Shown in pieces: positions 44,910 to 53,756 of a DNA stretch of 64,000 bases (its first letter is position 1; every line of letters starts with the position of its first letter). The stretch comes from Emcibacter sp. (GTDB taxonomy: Bacteria; Pseudomonadota; Alphaproteobacteria; Sphingomonadales; Emcibacteraceae): the NCBI GenBank assembly GCA_021774785.1, contig JAJFIQ010000019.1, positions 372,001-436,000 on the forward strand, written 5' to 3'. The notes below the pieces were generated by a model. The model ran no database searches, was not told the DNA's origin, and was given only the letters and a program-made list of their open reading frames with translations. Both the position numbers and the translations under genes were made by a program.

Positions 44910-46622
44910 ATGCTTAACATAATAACGCATTTCTCTAATAAACACAATGTTGAAAAAATTACTATGCTTGAAAATACACCTGACAGGAAGATTAATCCGG
45001 TAATGCTTGAAATACCAAAGGAAATTGGCTTTGTAACGCAAGTGAATGGTCGGGATACGGTTGTCTTATGTGATATTAACGCCTTGAATAAATCACGTGA
45101 TGCCGATGATTCGTCTCGATTACCTGCGGGGCAGATTGGTGCTATCGTAAAGATAAAAGTAAACAAGGGATTTGTTTACGCAACTGTCAGGGAAATTATC
45201 CGGCAAGAAGAAAGTACGGGTCCGGTGCAACATGTATTGATGCATCTGGATTATCTGGGGCAGGGTGTTCGGGCACCTTATTCACCAACCGGGGTCAGTT
45301 TTGATCGTGGTATTGCTGATTTTCCGGTGCCGGGACAATTGGTTTACGAAGTGTCCTATGAAGATTTGGAATCAATTTTTGGGGTGAATGACACCAACCA
45401 TTTTCAAATTGGCACAGTTTTTCCCCAACATGTAACACCGGCCTCTATCAAAACGGATAATATGCTGGGAAAACATTTTGCGGTATTGGGCAGCACCGGT
45501 ACGGGTAAGTCATGCACCGTAGCACTTCTCATACACCGAATTGTGGAACGCATGCCCAAAGGTCATGTTATCATTCTGGACCCCCATAATGAATATGCAG
45601 CGGCCTTTGCAGACCGGGGGGAACATTTCGATATCAACAATTTAAGACTGCCTTACTGGATGATGAATTTTGAAGAGCATGTGGAAATGTTTATTGGTAA
45701 CAGGCTTACGGCGGAACGGGAAGTTGAGATAGATATTCTGCGGCGTTGTATATATGCAGCACGTGTTGATGCGGCCACTAATATGCAGGCTGAAAAAATT
45801 ACCGTAAATTCACCAATTCCCTACAAGTTGTCATTTCTCCGTGATTATCTGGATAATAATATGGGTATGCTGAATAATCCGGATAAGATAGCGCCTTACC
45901 TTAAGCTTAAGGCAAAAATAGATGAATTGAAACGGGATGTGCGGTTCGCCTTCATGTTCTCAGGCATGTTGGCCCATGATAACCTTAAGGAAGTCATTAA
46001 AAGCCTGTTGCGGTTTCCTGTTGATAATAAACCAGTTTCGACCATAGATTTGTCCGGTGTACCGTCAGAAATTGTAAATGTAGTGGTTTCCATGATCAGC
46101 AGGCTTGTTTTTGACTTTGCCGTCTGGAGTAGAGGCGATGATGCTCGCCCGATTCTGCTCGTTTGCGAAGAAGCCCACAGATATGTTCCTACCTCAGAGG
46201 ATACGGTGTTTGGTTCAGCCAAAAAAGCTATTGAGCGTATTGCCAAAGAGGGACGGAAATATGGTGTTTCTCTGGGTCTTGTATCACAAAGGCCGGCGGA
46301 TGTTTCTGAATCAGCCCTTTCTCAGTGTGGCACTATTTTTGCCATGCGTATGAATAACGAGCGGGACCAAAGATTTGTTGCGGCAGTAATGCCTGAAGGA
46401 AGTAAGGGGGCCTTGTCGGCTCTATCATCTCTGCAAAACCGGGAAGCTCTCGTCGTTGGCGAGGGTGTCAGAGCACCGGTGCGGGTATTGCTGGATAAAC
46501 TGGATGAATATAAACGGCCATCCGGTGGAAACCCTGCCTATTCCGAAGACTGGCAAAAAGAAACAGAAAGTGACGATTTCATTCTGGAAACCATTGAGAA
46601 CTGGCGTAATCAGGGCCGTTAA
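44910..46622 (+). CDS. HerA/FtsK-type ATPase (DUF87)
   Basis: A 570-residue ATPase. The N-terminal beta-barrel HAS-like domain (about 1-160) precedes the ATPase core, which has the Walker A GSTGTGKS at about 198-205, ILDPHNEYAAAF, a Walker B-like LLVCEEAHRYVP and the sensor region SQRPADVSESALSQCGT. The C-terminus carries FAMRMNNERDQRFV. HerA forms hexamers that translocate DNA with NurA nuclease, but no nurA or other partner gene is adjacent. AAAGGAG at 44895-44901 supports the ATG at 44910. Confidence 0.88.
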   Translation: MLNIITHFSNKHNVEKITMLENTPDRKINPVMLEIPKEIGFVTQVNGRDTVVLCDINALNKSRDADDSSRLPAGQIGAIVKIKVNKGFVYATVREIIRQEESTGPVQHVLMHLDYLGQGVRAPYSPTGVSFDRGIADFPVPGQLVYEVSYEDLESIFGVNDTNHFQIGTVFPQHVTPASIKTDNMLGKHFAVLGSTGTGKSCTVALLIHRIVERMPKGHVIILDPHNEYAAAFADRGEHFDINNLRLPYWMMNFEEHVEMFIGNRLTAEREVEIDILRRCIYAARVDAATNMQAEKITVNSPIPYKLSFLRDYLDNNMGMLNNPDKIAPYLKLKAKIDELKRDVRFAFMFSGMLAHDNLKEVIKSLLRFPVDNKPVSTIDLSGVPSEIVNVVVSMISRLVFDFAVWSRGDDARPILLVCEEAHRYVPTSEDTVFGSAKKAIERIAKEGRKYGVSLGLVSQRPADVSESALSQCGTIFAMRMNNERDQRFVAAVMPEGSKGALSALSSLQNREALVVGEGVRAPVRVLLDKLDEYKRPSGGNPAYSEDWQKETESDDFILETIENWRNQGR

Positions 46623-46789
46623 CACATCAGATTGTTCCACTTATTTAACATTTTCCATAGTTTTTGTTTGGTTAAACAATATATTTTATTTCATTCATTA
46701 ATAAAATATTTATTAATCCAATATAGTAATTTAGGTAATAAAAAGTGGAAATTTTTTGTTTGAGTTATTTAGTTATGTTGGAGGAAAGT

Positions 46790-49081
46790 ATGAGTAAAAT
46801 TAGTAAAAGCGTTAATAAGAATACCCAGGGGTTGTTTACAATAAAAAATTCTTTGTTTGGCATTGTTGCCATATTGGTATTAATTGTTATTTCTTTCAGA
46901 ATCATCTCGGCGCTAGATGCATCAAGCTACAAATCAGAACTTGAAAAAACTTTAGTAATAAATGATTTTTCCGATGACCTGATAGAAGCGGCTAATCATT
47001 TTTCCATTGAAAGAGGCGTAATGGTTATCGCTCTTGGGTCGAGCGAGGAAATTTCACCTACTTTTAAATCCATGATTGATGAAAATCGTAACAAAGGTGA
47101 ACTTGCCTATAATAAGGCCCTAGAAATTTTTACAACGTTGGATGATTTTCCCCGTAAGGATAAATTATTCTCGGAAATCAAAGAAAGTTTTAAAACATAT
47201 CAAGCCGCGCAAGTGAATGCTGATCGTGCAGGTATGGTTTCATATTCTAATGAACAGGATATAGATGTAAGGGATGACTTAAGCCGCGAGAAAGGCAAAA
47301 GCGGTCGTACTTTCCGAAGAGCTATTGATTCTTTGAATAAGCAGATTCATGAAGTACGCCTTGCTGTGGAATTTGAGGCCGAAATCTCTAATTCACAGAT
47401 TATTTTATATCGACAGCTTAAGAATACATTGGCTGAGATGATGGAATATACTGACCGTGAGTGGGCAGGTATTGGGGCTGCCATTCCATCACGTCGTCCG
47501 ATTTCAGAGAATATGATTGCGACCATGTCGTCTTATGTAGGACGGGTCAATTCCTCTTGGGATATGGTCAATTCCTTATTGGCAAGTAGTGCTGTTGACA
47601 AAAGTCTGCAGGGTCATTCAAAGAATGTGAATACGGAATTTTTTGAAAATTTCCGTGACTTGAAAGATGAAGTTTATGATGCTTCATATGATGCCGCAGC
47701 TTCACAAGATGAAGGCGACGAAGCCGTTGAGGTGGAATATCCGGTAAATGCTGTAGAGTGGATTAATAAGGCTACTGCGGCCACCAAAACCATTCAGGAT
47801 TTGAGTAAGGCTGTTGGGGTTACTGCGCGAAATGTAGCACAAAGCAGTGCGTCTGATGCCAATGTACAGTTAATAAGCGGGATTGTGGTTCTACTGGTTA
47901 CTTTAGGTATTGGTGGTGGCGCATTCTGGCTTGTGGCAATCCGCATAGCACGTCCCTTAACCCGTCTTGGGGACTCGATGTCAGAAATAGCACATGGTGA
48001 TCTGGAATCTGAAATTAAGGGCACTGCACGTCAGGATGAAATAGGTTTGATGGCGCGTTCGTTACAGATGTTCAAAGAAGCGGCCATTGAGAAAGTTCGT
48101 CTTGAGGAAGAACAGAAACAAGCTGCTGAAAAAAGACGTCTCCGTAAAGAACGTGAAGCAGAATCCATGCGAGAAGCAGAACAAGCAGAACGTCTTCGTG
48201 AAGAAGAGCGTACAGAGCTTGCCCGTGAAGAACGCAGGGCTGATATGCTGGCTCTAGCTGATGATTTTGAATCTTCAGTGATGGATATTGTCGCATCCGT
48301 AGCCGCCGCATCCGGTGCAATGGAAACAAAAGCCCGCGATATGTCTACTGTTGCCGAGGAAACAACGCATCAGGCAACATCTGTGTCCGCTGCCTCTGAA
48401 CAGGCTACCGCTAACGTTCAGACAGTGGCCAGTGCCGCTGAGGAATTGTCAGCTTCGGTCAAGGAAATCAGTGAACAGGTGGCTCAGTCTAATAAATTTT
48501 CTACAAATGCGGTAGCGGAAACCGAAAAAGCGACTGAGGAAATTCAGGGGCTGGTGGCTGCCGCTCAGAAAATTGGTGATGTGATTAATCTTATTAATGA
48601 CATTGCCGAACAGACGAATCTGCTGGCCCTTAATGCAACCATTGAGGCTGCCCGGGCAGGTGAGGCCGGTAGAGGGTTTGCCGTTGTGGCATCCGAAGTA
48701 AAAAATCTGGCCAGTCAAACGGCAACGGCAACTGATGAGATTGCTGCGCAGGTAGGTAGTATGCAGGAGGCTACGAAGAATGCTGTGGCTGTAATTGATG
48801 ATATTCAGAATGTGATCAAAAGAATTGATGACACATCGGTTTCAATATCTTCCGCTGTTGAGGAGCAGGATGCATCCACCCATGAAATCGCACGAAATGT
48901 ATCGGAGGTTTCCGTGGGAACACAGGAAGTAACCAGCAATATCCATGTGATGAGTGAGGGAGCAAAATCAACTGGTTCGGCAGCTACTGAAGTGTTGGAA
49001 TCTGCGCAAAATATGTCGGAGCAGTCTGCTGAGTTGCGCAAACAGCTAGACCAGTTCTTGCAGCAAATTCGCGCAGCATAA
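46790..49081 (+). CDS. methyl-accepting chemotaxis protein
   Basis: A 763-residue chemoreceptor. The ATG at 46790 is preferred because GGAGGAA lies just upstream. It has a first transmembrane helix (about 18-42), a periplasmic domain of about 315 residues with an [11 protein letters not shown] segment resembling nitrate/nitrite-sensing NIT domains, a second helix (about 360-387), HAMP, a Glu/Arg-rich coiled coil (about 430-485) and the MCP signalling domain with the hairpin tip [19 protein letters not shown]. There is no CheR-binding pentapeptide at the end (QFLQQIRAA). The ligand is not known. Confidence 0.93.
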   Translation: MSKISKSVNKNTQGLFTIKNSLFGIVAILVLIVISFRIISALDASSYKSELEKTLVINDFSDDLIEAANHFSIERGVMVIALGSSEEISPTFKSMIDENRNKGELAYNKALEIFTTLDDFPRKDKLFSEIKESFKTYQAAQVNADRAGMVSYSNEQDIDVRDDLSREKGKSGRTFRRAIDSLNKQIHEVRLAVEFEAEISNSQIILYRQLKNTLAEMMEYTDREWAGIGAAIPSRRPISENMIATMSSYVGRVNSSWDMVNSLLASSAVDKSLQGHSKNVNTEFFENFRDLKDEVYDASYDAAASQDEGDEAVEVEYPVNAVEWINKATAATKTIQDLSKAVGVTARNVAQSSASDANVQLISGIVVLLVTLGIGGGAFWLVAIRIARPLTRLGDSMSEIAHGDLESEIKGTARQDEIGLMARSLQMFKEAAIEKVRLEEEQKQAAEKRRLRKEREAESMREAEQAERLREEERTELAREERRADMLALADDFESSVMDIVASVAAASGAMETKARDMSTVAEETTHQATSVSAASEQATANVQTVASAAEELSASVKEISEQVAQSNKFSTNAVAETEKATEEIQGLVAAAQKIGDVINLINDIAEQTNLLALNATIEAARAGEAGRGFAVVASEVKNLASQTATATDEIAAQVGSMQEATKNAVAVIDDIQNVIKRIDDTSVSISSAVEEQDASTHEIARNVSEVSVGTQEVTSNIHVMSEGAKSTGSAATEVLESAQNMSEQSAELRKQLDQFLQQIRAA

Positions 49082-49218
49082 AATTTTTTGAATTAAAATA
49101 TTATCCTTAAGTTTCAATTTATACTTTCTCTATAGAATTGTTTCATAAGGATAATAATAAAATTAAGTATGTATCAGTACCTAAGTTAGTATTTATAATT
49201 TTAAGTAGGAGAATAATA

Positions 49219-49602
49219 ATGAGTAAGTTTATGAGTAAGTTGTGTGTTTATGTTACGACGGTTGTGATATTTTCTTTTGGCATGGTTGGCTTTTCTGTAA
49301 ATGCGCAGGCTAATGACATTAAAAAATGGCAAACTAAAATTGTTAAGCTCGTAGCAAAAAAACAGGTGTATCCTCGTTCCGCCATGCGTAAAGAACTTGA
49401 AGGACGTGCTAAAGTAAGGGTTAGTATTGATCGTTCTGGTGCAATAGTCTCCCATGAAGTGGTAACGCCTACGGGTCTTTCAGTTTTTGATAAAGAAATT
49501 CCAAAACTGATTAAGCGAATTGACCCGCTTCCGACACCTCCGAAAAGCCTGACGGAAGGCCAGTTATCCTTTGTGCTTCCTTTATCCTGGGTAATTCGTT
49601 AG
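49219..49602 (+). CDS. small periplasmic TonB C-terminal domain protein
   Basis: A 127-residue protein starting at ATG 49219 with AGGAG upstream. It has a signal peptide (about 1-33, ending NAQAN) followed directly by a TonB C-terminal fold (about 45-127) with VYPRSAMRKELEGRAKVRVSIDR and DKEIPKLIKRI. There is no Pro-rich spacer and no lasting membrane anchor, so it is not a normal energy transducer; the role is unknown. It is a separate gene downstream of the chemoreceptor. Confidence 0.8.
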   Translation: MSKFMSKLCVYVTTVVIFSFGMVGFSVNAQANDIKKWQTKIVKLVAKKQVYPRSAMRKELEGRAKVRVSIDRSGAIVSHEVVTPTGLSVFDKEIPKLIKRIDPLPTPPKSLTEGQLSFVLPLSWVIR

Positions 49603-49651
49603 GCCTATATCCAAAGAGATATTCTTTAACTAAATATTATTTGACCCAAAG

Positions 49652-49692
49652 CAAAAATAGCCACCAGGAAAAAACCTGAGTGGCTATTTTTA
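49652..49692. terminator. bidirectional terminator between the TonB-C gene and tRNA-Pro
   Basis: A long imperfect hairpin: CAAAAATAGCCACCAGG pairs with CCTGAGTGGCTATTTTT, with one mismatch and a 6-A loop, and T residues on both ends. It can end transcripts from the TonB-C gene on the plus strand and from tRNA-Pro on the minus strand. Confidence 0.85.
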
Positions 49693-49705
49693 ATTGTTGA
49701 TTTAA

Positions 49706-49782
49706 TGGTCGGGGAGACAGGATTTGAACCTGCGACCCCCTGTACCCAAAACAGGTGCGCTACCAAGCTGCGCCACTCCCCG
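49706..49782 (-). tRNA. tRNA-Pro (anticodon TGG)
   Basis: A 77-base tRNA on the minus strand with a CGGGGAG acceptor stem, the D-arm GCGCAGCTTGGTAGCGC, an anticodon loop TTTTGGG containing TGG, a T-arm with GGTTCAAATCC, discriminator A and an encoded CCA at 49706-49708. A shared terminator lies just downstream at 49652-49692. Confidence 0.97.
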
Positions 49783-49880
49783 ACTGGATTAAATCTAACG
49801 TGCTAGGCTTAATACAAGAAGCTATTCACAAGGGCAAGTGCATTTATTCACTATCAGCATATTTTTTGAGATTTTTTGGA

Positions 49881-50369
49881 TTATTGAGTAAAAAAAGGAT
49901 GCTCAATCTTGTCTCCCACATGAATATTAAGGTTATCCGTAACGCCTGCATTTAATTCCAGAGCAGAAATAACAGGTTCGTGGGAAGAAATTATATCGAG
50001 CGAGTGGGGGATTGTGGATTTTGCAATATGAACAATAAAGCCCTTTTGATTAATAAAAATTATATCAAGCGGGATAAAGGTGTTTTTCATCCACATAGAG
50101 ACCATTTGATTGTATTGAAAAAGAAATAGCATACCATTTTTGTCGGCTATTTTCTTTCTGAACATTAATCCTCTGGCCCTTTGATCTTCGGTTTTGGCTA
50201 TTTCCACTTTGAATTTATATCTTTGCCCCTGAGATAGAACGGCTAATTCAGATTGTCCAAAAACAAGCTGATCATTCCCTGCAAAGGAAAGCTGAGGTAG
50301 TGTGCCCAGTACTAAAAGAAAATTCAGGATAAAAAAGACATAGCCTTTTCGAAGTGATTTTATACGCAC
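49881..50369 (-). CDS. DUF192 family exported protein
   Basis: About 162 residues. GTG 50369 is chosen because it gives a compact signal peptide (RIKSLRKG n-region, then a hydrophobic core) and has a weak AGG upstream. An in-frame TTG at 50396 is possible. The mature part contains RARGLMFRKKI, NGMLFLF, MWMKNTFIPLDIIFI and HVGDKIEHP, typical of the DUF192 family, which is periplasmic or exported and of unknown function. It lies downstream of the double cold-shock gene, probably in its operon. Confidence 0.85.
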   Translation of the reverse strand: MRIKSLRKGYVFFILNFLLVLGTLPQLSFAGNDQLVFGQSELAVLSQGQRYKFKVEIAKTEDQRARGLMFRKKIADKNGMLFLFQYNQMVSMWMKNTFIPLDIIFINQKGFIVHIAKSTIPHSLDIISSHEPVISALELNAGVTDNLNIHVGDKIEHPFFTQ

Positions 50370-50412
50370 ATCTACACCTGTTTCAAAACCGTTCAAAAAG
50401 AAAATAGCCAGA

Positions 50413-51000
50413 TTAAATTTTAATGGCCTTAACCACTAAGCCACGTTCACCATCATCTACCGCAACGGCCACGGTTTGGCCAGGTACCAAATGATCAACG
50501 CCATATTTTCGTAGCAATTCCATATGAACAAAAACATCCTGTCCGCCATCACCACGGTTAACAAAACCGTAGCCACGGACTCTGTTGAACCACTTGACAG
50601 TTGCTTCAACGAATTCGGAATCATCCACATCAATGATAGCTATTTGTGGTTGTGCGAATTCTATGTCTGTACCAATGGCTGTTGTTAGATCAAATTCGAG
50701 AATTTTAACGGCTTGGCGCCCTTTTGGACGATCCGCAGATAAGCATTTAATCGTTGTGCCTTCAGGCAACATACGACGTCCAATATCCTTCAAGATTGAG
50801 AAATGGACTAAAATATCTCCTTTGTCATCTTCAGGTGATATAAATCCATAGCCTTTAACAGAATCAAACCATTTGATTGTGCCATTAACTTCATCAAAAT
50901 GGCTTTCGGTGTTATCCATAATGGTCACAGGACTACTCCCCTCATCTTGACCCCCTGTATCCAGATCTAGCTGAACATTTACCGATGAATTAGACTTCAT
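50413..51000 (-). CDS. double cold-shock domain protein
   Basis: A 195-residue protein with two cold-shock domains. The first (about 36-105) has [15 protein letters not shown] and DILVHFS; the second (about 128-195) has [16 protein letters not shown] and DVFVHMELL. Both keep the RNP1-like KGYGFI/RGYGFV and RNP2-like VHF/VHM motifs. Such two-domain CspA relatives are common in alphaproteobacteria and are thought to bind single-stranded RNA or DNA. The N-terminal 35 residues are polar and disordered. DUF192 follows after 16-45 bases depending on its start. Confidence 0.9.
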   Translation of the reverse strand: MKSNSSVNVQLDLDTGGQDEGSSPVTIMDNTESHFDEVNGTIKWFDSVKGYGFISPEDDKGDILVHFSILKDIGRRMLPEGTTIKCLSADRPKGRQAVKILEFDLTTAIGTDIEFAQPQIAIIDVDDSEFVEATVKWFNRVRGYGFVNRGDGGQDVFVHMELLRKYGVDHLVPGQTVAVAVDDGERGLVVKAIKI

Positions 51001-51396
51001 TGCACTTCACTCTCTTTTAAGCGCTCCCCAAACAAGCAACTATTACTTTCGATATATCTAACATATTAACACAAAAAATAAAACTCGCCAGTAAATTGTG
51101 TAATTAAAGTACAAGTAAATTAAGTACAAGTTCAAAATTTAATTATTAGTAAGTGGCGTTATAATCTATATTGCATTGAAGATTAACTATATTTATTAAC
51201 TATCTGCCCTGTGAATACTTATTATTCGTCAAGTATTTAAGTATAAACCTGTTTATCTTTTATGTCAGCATATCCGTACTTGAAGAATTATTGTAGCATA
51301 TATAGCAACGCCATCCTGAAATGCATGATCACAGGATGGCGAATTGAAATGATAAGTTTTCCATATTACACTGTTATGGCAAGTTTTGGCAGGCCA
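51001..51396. other. 396-base AT-rich intergenic region
   Basis: No convincing ORF is present. The part near 51001-51060 would be the leader and promoter of the cold-shock gene on the minus strand. At 51309-51341 lies an inverted repeat (separate entry). The rest is AT-rich with no recognised signal. Confidence 0.4.
51309..51341. repeat. inverted repeat downstream of nhaB
   Basis: CGCCATCCTG (51309-51318) and CAGGATGGCG (51332-51341) pair perfectly over 10 bp with a 13-base loop. There is no good T-tract on either strand. It probably helps end the nhaB transcript or stabilises its 3 prime end. Confidence 0.5.
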
Positions 51397-53004
51397 TTAA
51401 TGTGAAGGTGTACTATTAGTATCCTGCTTCATCTCATAGACAGAATGATGTTCTATCATATGATTGTCATACATATATTGTGTGGCAGGCTCCAGCACAG
51501 TGACCACCGCTATAAAACCAGTGATGGACATAATGATGGTATAGGGAAGGGCCATAATTACCATTCTCATATATGACAAACGGATCAGCGGTGCGATAGC
51601 GGAGGTCAGCAGGAACAGGAATGCTGCCTGACCATTTGGCGTCGCTACAGATGGAATATTGGTTCCCGTATTGATCGCCACCGCCATTAGGTCAAAAACA
51701 TCACGTTCGATAACACCCGCAACGAGTGCCTTTTGAATTTCAGAGATATAAACGGTACCCACAAATACATTATCACTGATCGCAGACAGTATGCCGTTTG
51801 CTATATAAAATCCGGCAATCCGTTCTGATCCCTCAAGCGAAAGAACATGGCGGATAACACCACCGAATAAATCCTGTTGTGCAATCACCGCTACAATGGC
51901 AAAGAAGACCACAAGAAGGGCTGTGAAGGGCAGGGCCTCTTCAAAGGCTTTCCCGATCTGGTTCTCTTCTGAAATCCCGGTAAAGGCTGTTAGCAATACA
52001 ATCACGGAAAGACCGATCAGTCCTACGGCAGCCAGATGGAACATTAATCCAATTACCAGCCATATCGCGACGATGACCTGTGCGATCAATGATGCCTTTT
52101 CCCGATAGTCTCTTTTAGCGGAAGTCTCTTTTTCAAATTCCTCCAGAATATGGCGAACTTTTTCTGGTAATTTAGCACCGTACCCAAATATTCTTGTTTT
52201 TTCAAGAATCACACAAGTGGTCAGTCCAATGATCAGAACCGGTATTGTAATGGGTGCCATGCGCAGGAAGAATTCGATGAAGTCCCAGCCAGCTCGTTCG
52301 CCAATGATTACATTCTGAGGCTCCCCGACTAGTGTGCAAACACCACCTAGGGCCGTGCCAACCAATGCGTGCATCATCAGACTGCGCAAAAATGCCCGAA
52401 ATTGATCAAGATCTGTCCGATGTAACTCATCCACCTCATGGTCCGTTGAATGATCATGCTCATGGTGATCCGGTTTGCCTGAGGCAGCCTTATGATAAAT
52501 ACCATAAAAAGCAACGGCAATTGTTATGATCACTGCGGTTACGGTCAGGGCATCAAGAAAGGCTGATAATATGGCGGCAATCAGAGAGAAGAGAAAAGAT
52601 AATAATATTTTTGATTTTACATTCAGCAATACCTTGGCAAAGACAAATAATAGTAATTTCTGCATAAAATATATGCCAGCCACCATAAAGATCAGCAGCA
52701 AAATTACTTCCAGACCAATCTCAATCTCGTATTTTACCATGGCTGGTGTTGTGAGCTTCATAAATAAGGCTTCAAACGCAAGCAGTCCGCCGGGCAAGAG
52801 AGGGTAACATTTCAGTGCCATGGTCAATGTAAAAATAAATTGAATAACCAACATCCATCCTACAATAAAACCACCCTGTTCATGTCCGAGAGATAACAGG
52901 ACCACTGGATTTAAGATGAGGAATCCGATTATGGTGAGTTTGTACCAATCTGGTGAGTGACCAAGAAAATTCTTTGTCATCCCTGATGCAATTGATTTAG
53001 CCAT
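51397..53004 (-). CDS. nhaB: Na+/H+ antiporter NhaB
   Basis: A 535-residue antiporter with about 12 hydrophobic segments. The N-terminal [39 protein letters not shown], and [25 protein letters not shown] match E. coli NhaB closely. A His/Asp-rich cytoplasmic loop lies at about 180-195 ([15 protein letters not shown]). It expels Na+ in exchange for H+, consistent with a marine or saline habitat. Confidence 0.95.
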   Translation of the reverse strand: MAKSIASGMTKNFLGHSPDWYKLTIIGFLILNPVVLLSLGHEQGGFIVGWMLVIQFIFTLTMALKCYPLLPGGLLAFEALFMKLTTPAMVKYEIEIGLEVILLLIFMVAGIYFMQKLLLFVFAKVLLNVKSKILLSFLFSLIAAILSAFLDALTVTAVIITIAVAFYGIYHKAASGKPDHHEHDHSTDHEVDELHRTDLDQFRAFLRSLMMHALVGTALGGVCTLVGEPQNVIIGERAGWDFIEFFLRMAPITIPVLIIGLTTCVILEKTRIFGYGAKLPEKVRHILEEFEKETSAKRDYREKASLIAQVIVAIWLVIGLMFHLAAVGLIGLSVIVLLTAFTGISEENQIGKAFEEALPFTALLVVFFAIVAVIAQQDLFGGVIRHVLSLEGSERIAGFYIANGILSAISDNVFVGTVYISEIQKALVAGVIERDVFDLMAVAINTGTNIPSVATPNGQAAFLFLLTSAIAPLIRLSYMRMVIMALPYTIIMSITGFIAVVTVLEPATQYMYDNHMIEHHSVYEMKQDTNSTPSH

Positions 53005-53217
53005 TAGTATGTTTTGCCTTCCTAAGTACGAGTATTCTGACGATATTTATTTCGCTATATTTGTATTTATATCTGTCTTACATATACAATGATGGATAAA
53101 TCAAGCAAAACCGGAAAAAATCGAAAGATTTAACATTAGTGTCATAAATATTTTTTAATCGTCTGGACAGTGCATGAAGAATAGAATAGTCAAACCTTAA
53201 GTTCCGATATAGTAAAG

Positions 53218-53664
53218 ATGAGCAACATGATTGATCAATTGTACCAGAAGGCTATTTTAAAACATGCCGCTACCGCCAGGGCAAGTGGTGTATTGGGTGA
53301 AGCCGATCTAAAATTAACGGTTCATAATCCCCTGTGCGGCGACAGGATTACAGTCTATGTCAATCTTGAAGAAGGTAAGGTCTCAGGTTTTTCCCATGTG
53401 ACAAAAGCTTGCGTATTGTGTCAGGCTAGCGCATCGATTCTCGGGCAATGTTCAATTGGGGAAACGGAGCAAAGTCTACAGGTAATTCATGATGACCTCC
53501 GGCAGAATCTGGAAGAAGACGGTCTTGAGCATAAAATATGGCCAGATGATAAGTGGAGTGCTCTTAATATCTTTCAGCCCGTTTCAAGCCATAAAAACCG
53601 CTTCACATGCGTCACTCTTCCCTTTGAAAGCTTGATCAAGGCTTTGCGGGGCGATGACCAATAG
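53218..53664 (+). CDS. IscU/SufU-like iron-sulfur cluster scaffold protein
   Basis: A 148-residue protein with the three conserved Cys in NPLCGDRI (about residue 40), ACVLCQASAS (about residues 62-65) and FTCVTLPFESL near the C-terminus, and the IscU-like fold pattern. It belongs to the stand-alone NifU-like/SufU group. No isc or suf genes are adjacent. Either the first or fourth Met codon could start it. Confidence 0.85.
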   Translation: MSNMIDQLYQKAILKHAATARASGVLGEADLKLTVHNPLCGDRITVYVNLEEGKVSGFSHVTKACVLCQASASILGQCSIGETEQSLQVIHDDLRQNLEEDGLEHKIWPDDKWSALNIFQPVSSHKNRFTCVTLPFESLIKALRGDDQ

Positions 53665-53756
53665 TTATTTTCGTTTCTAACGTTACCGATTTCATGGTTG
53701 CTATTATTAAATATATCGTATACGACCATACTAATTAATTATTTTGGGAGAAATTC

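Noticed and set aside
44910-46622. HerA-type ATPase as part of a defence island.
   Set aside because: No nuclease, SIR2, DUF4297, restriction or toxin gene is present on either side; the neighbours are housekeeping genes and a chemoreceptor.
49706-49880. tRNA-Pro as an integration site of a mobile element.
   Set aside because: No integrase, no second copy of the tRNA end and no change of gene content on the DUF192 side were seen.
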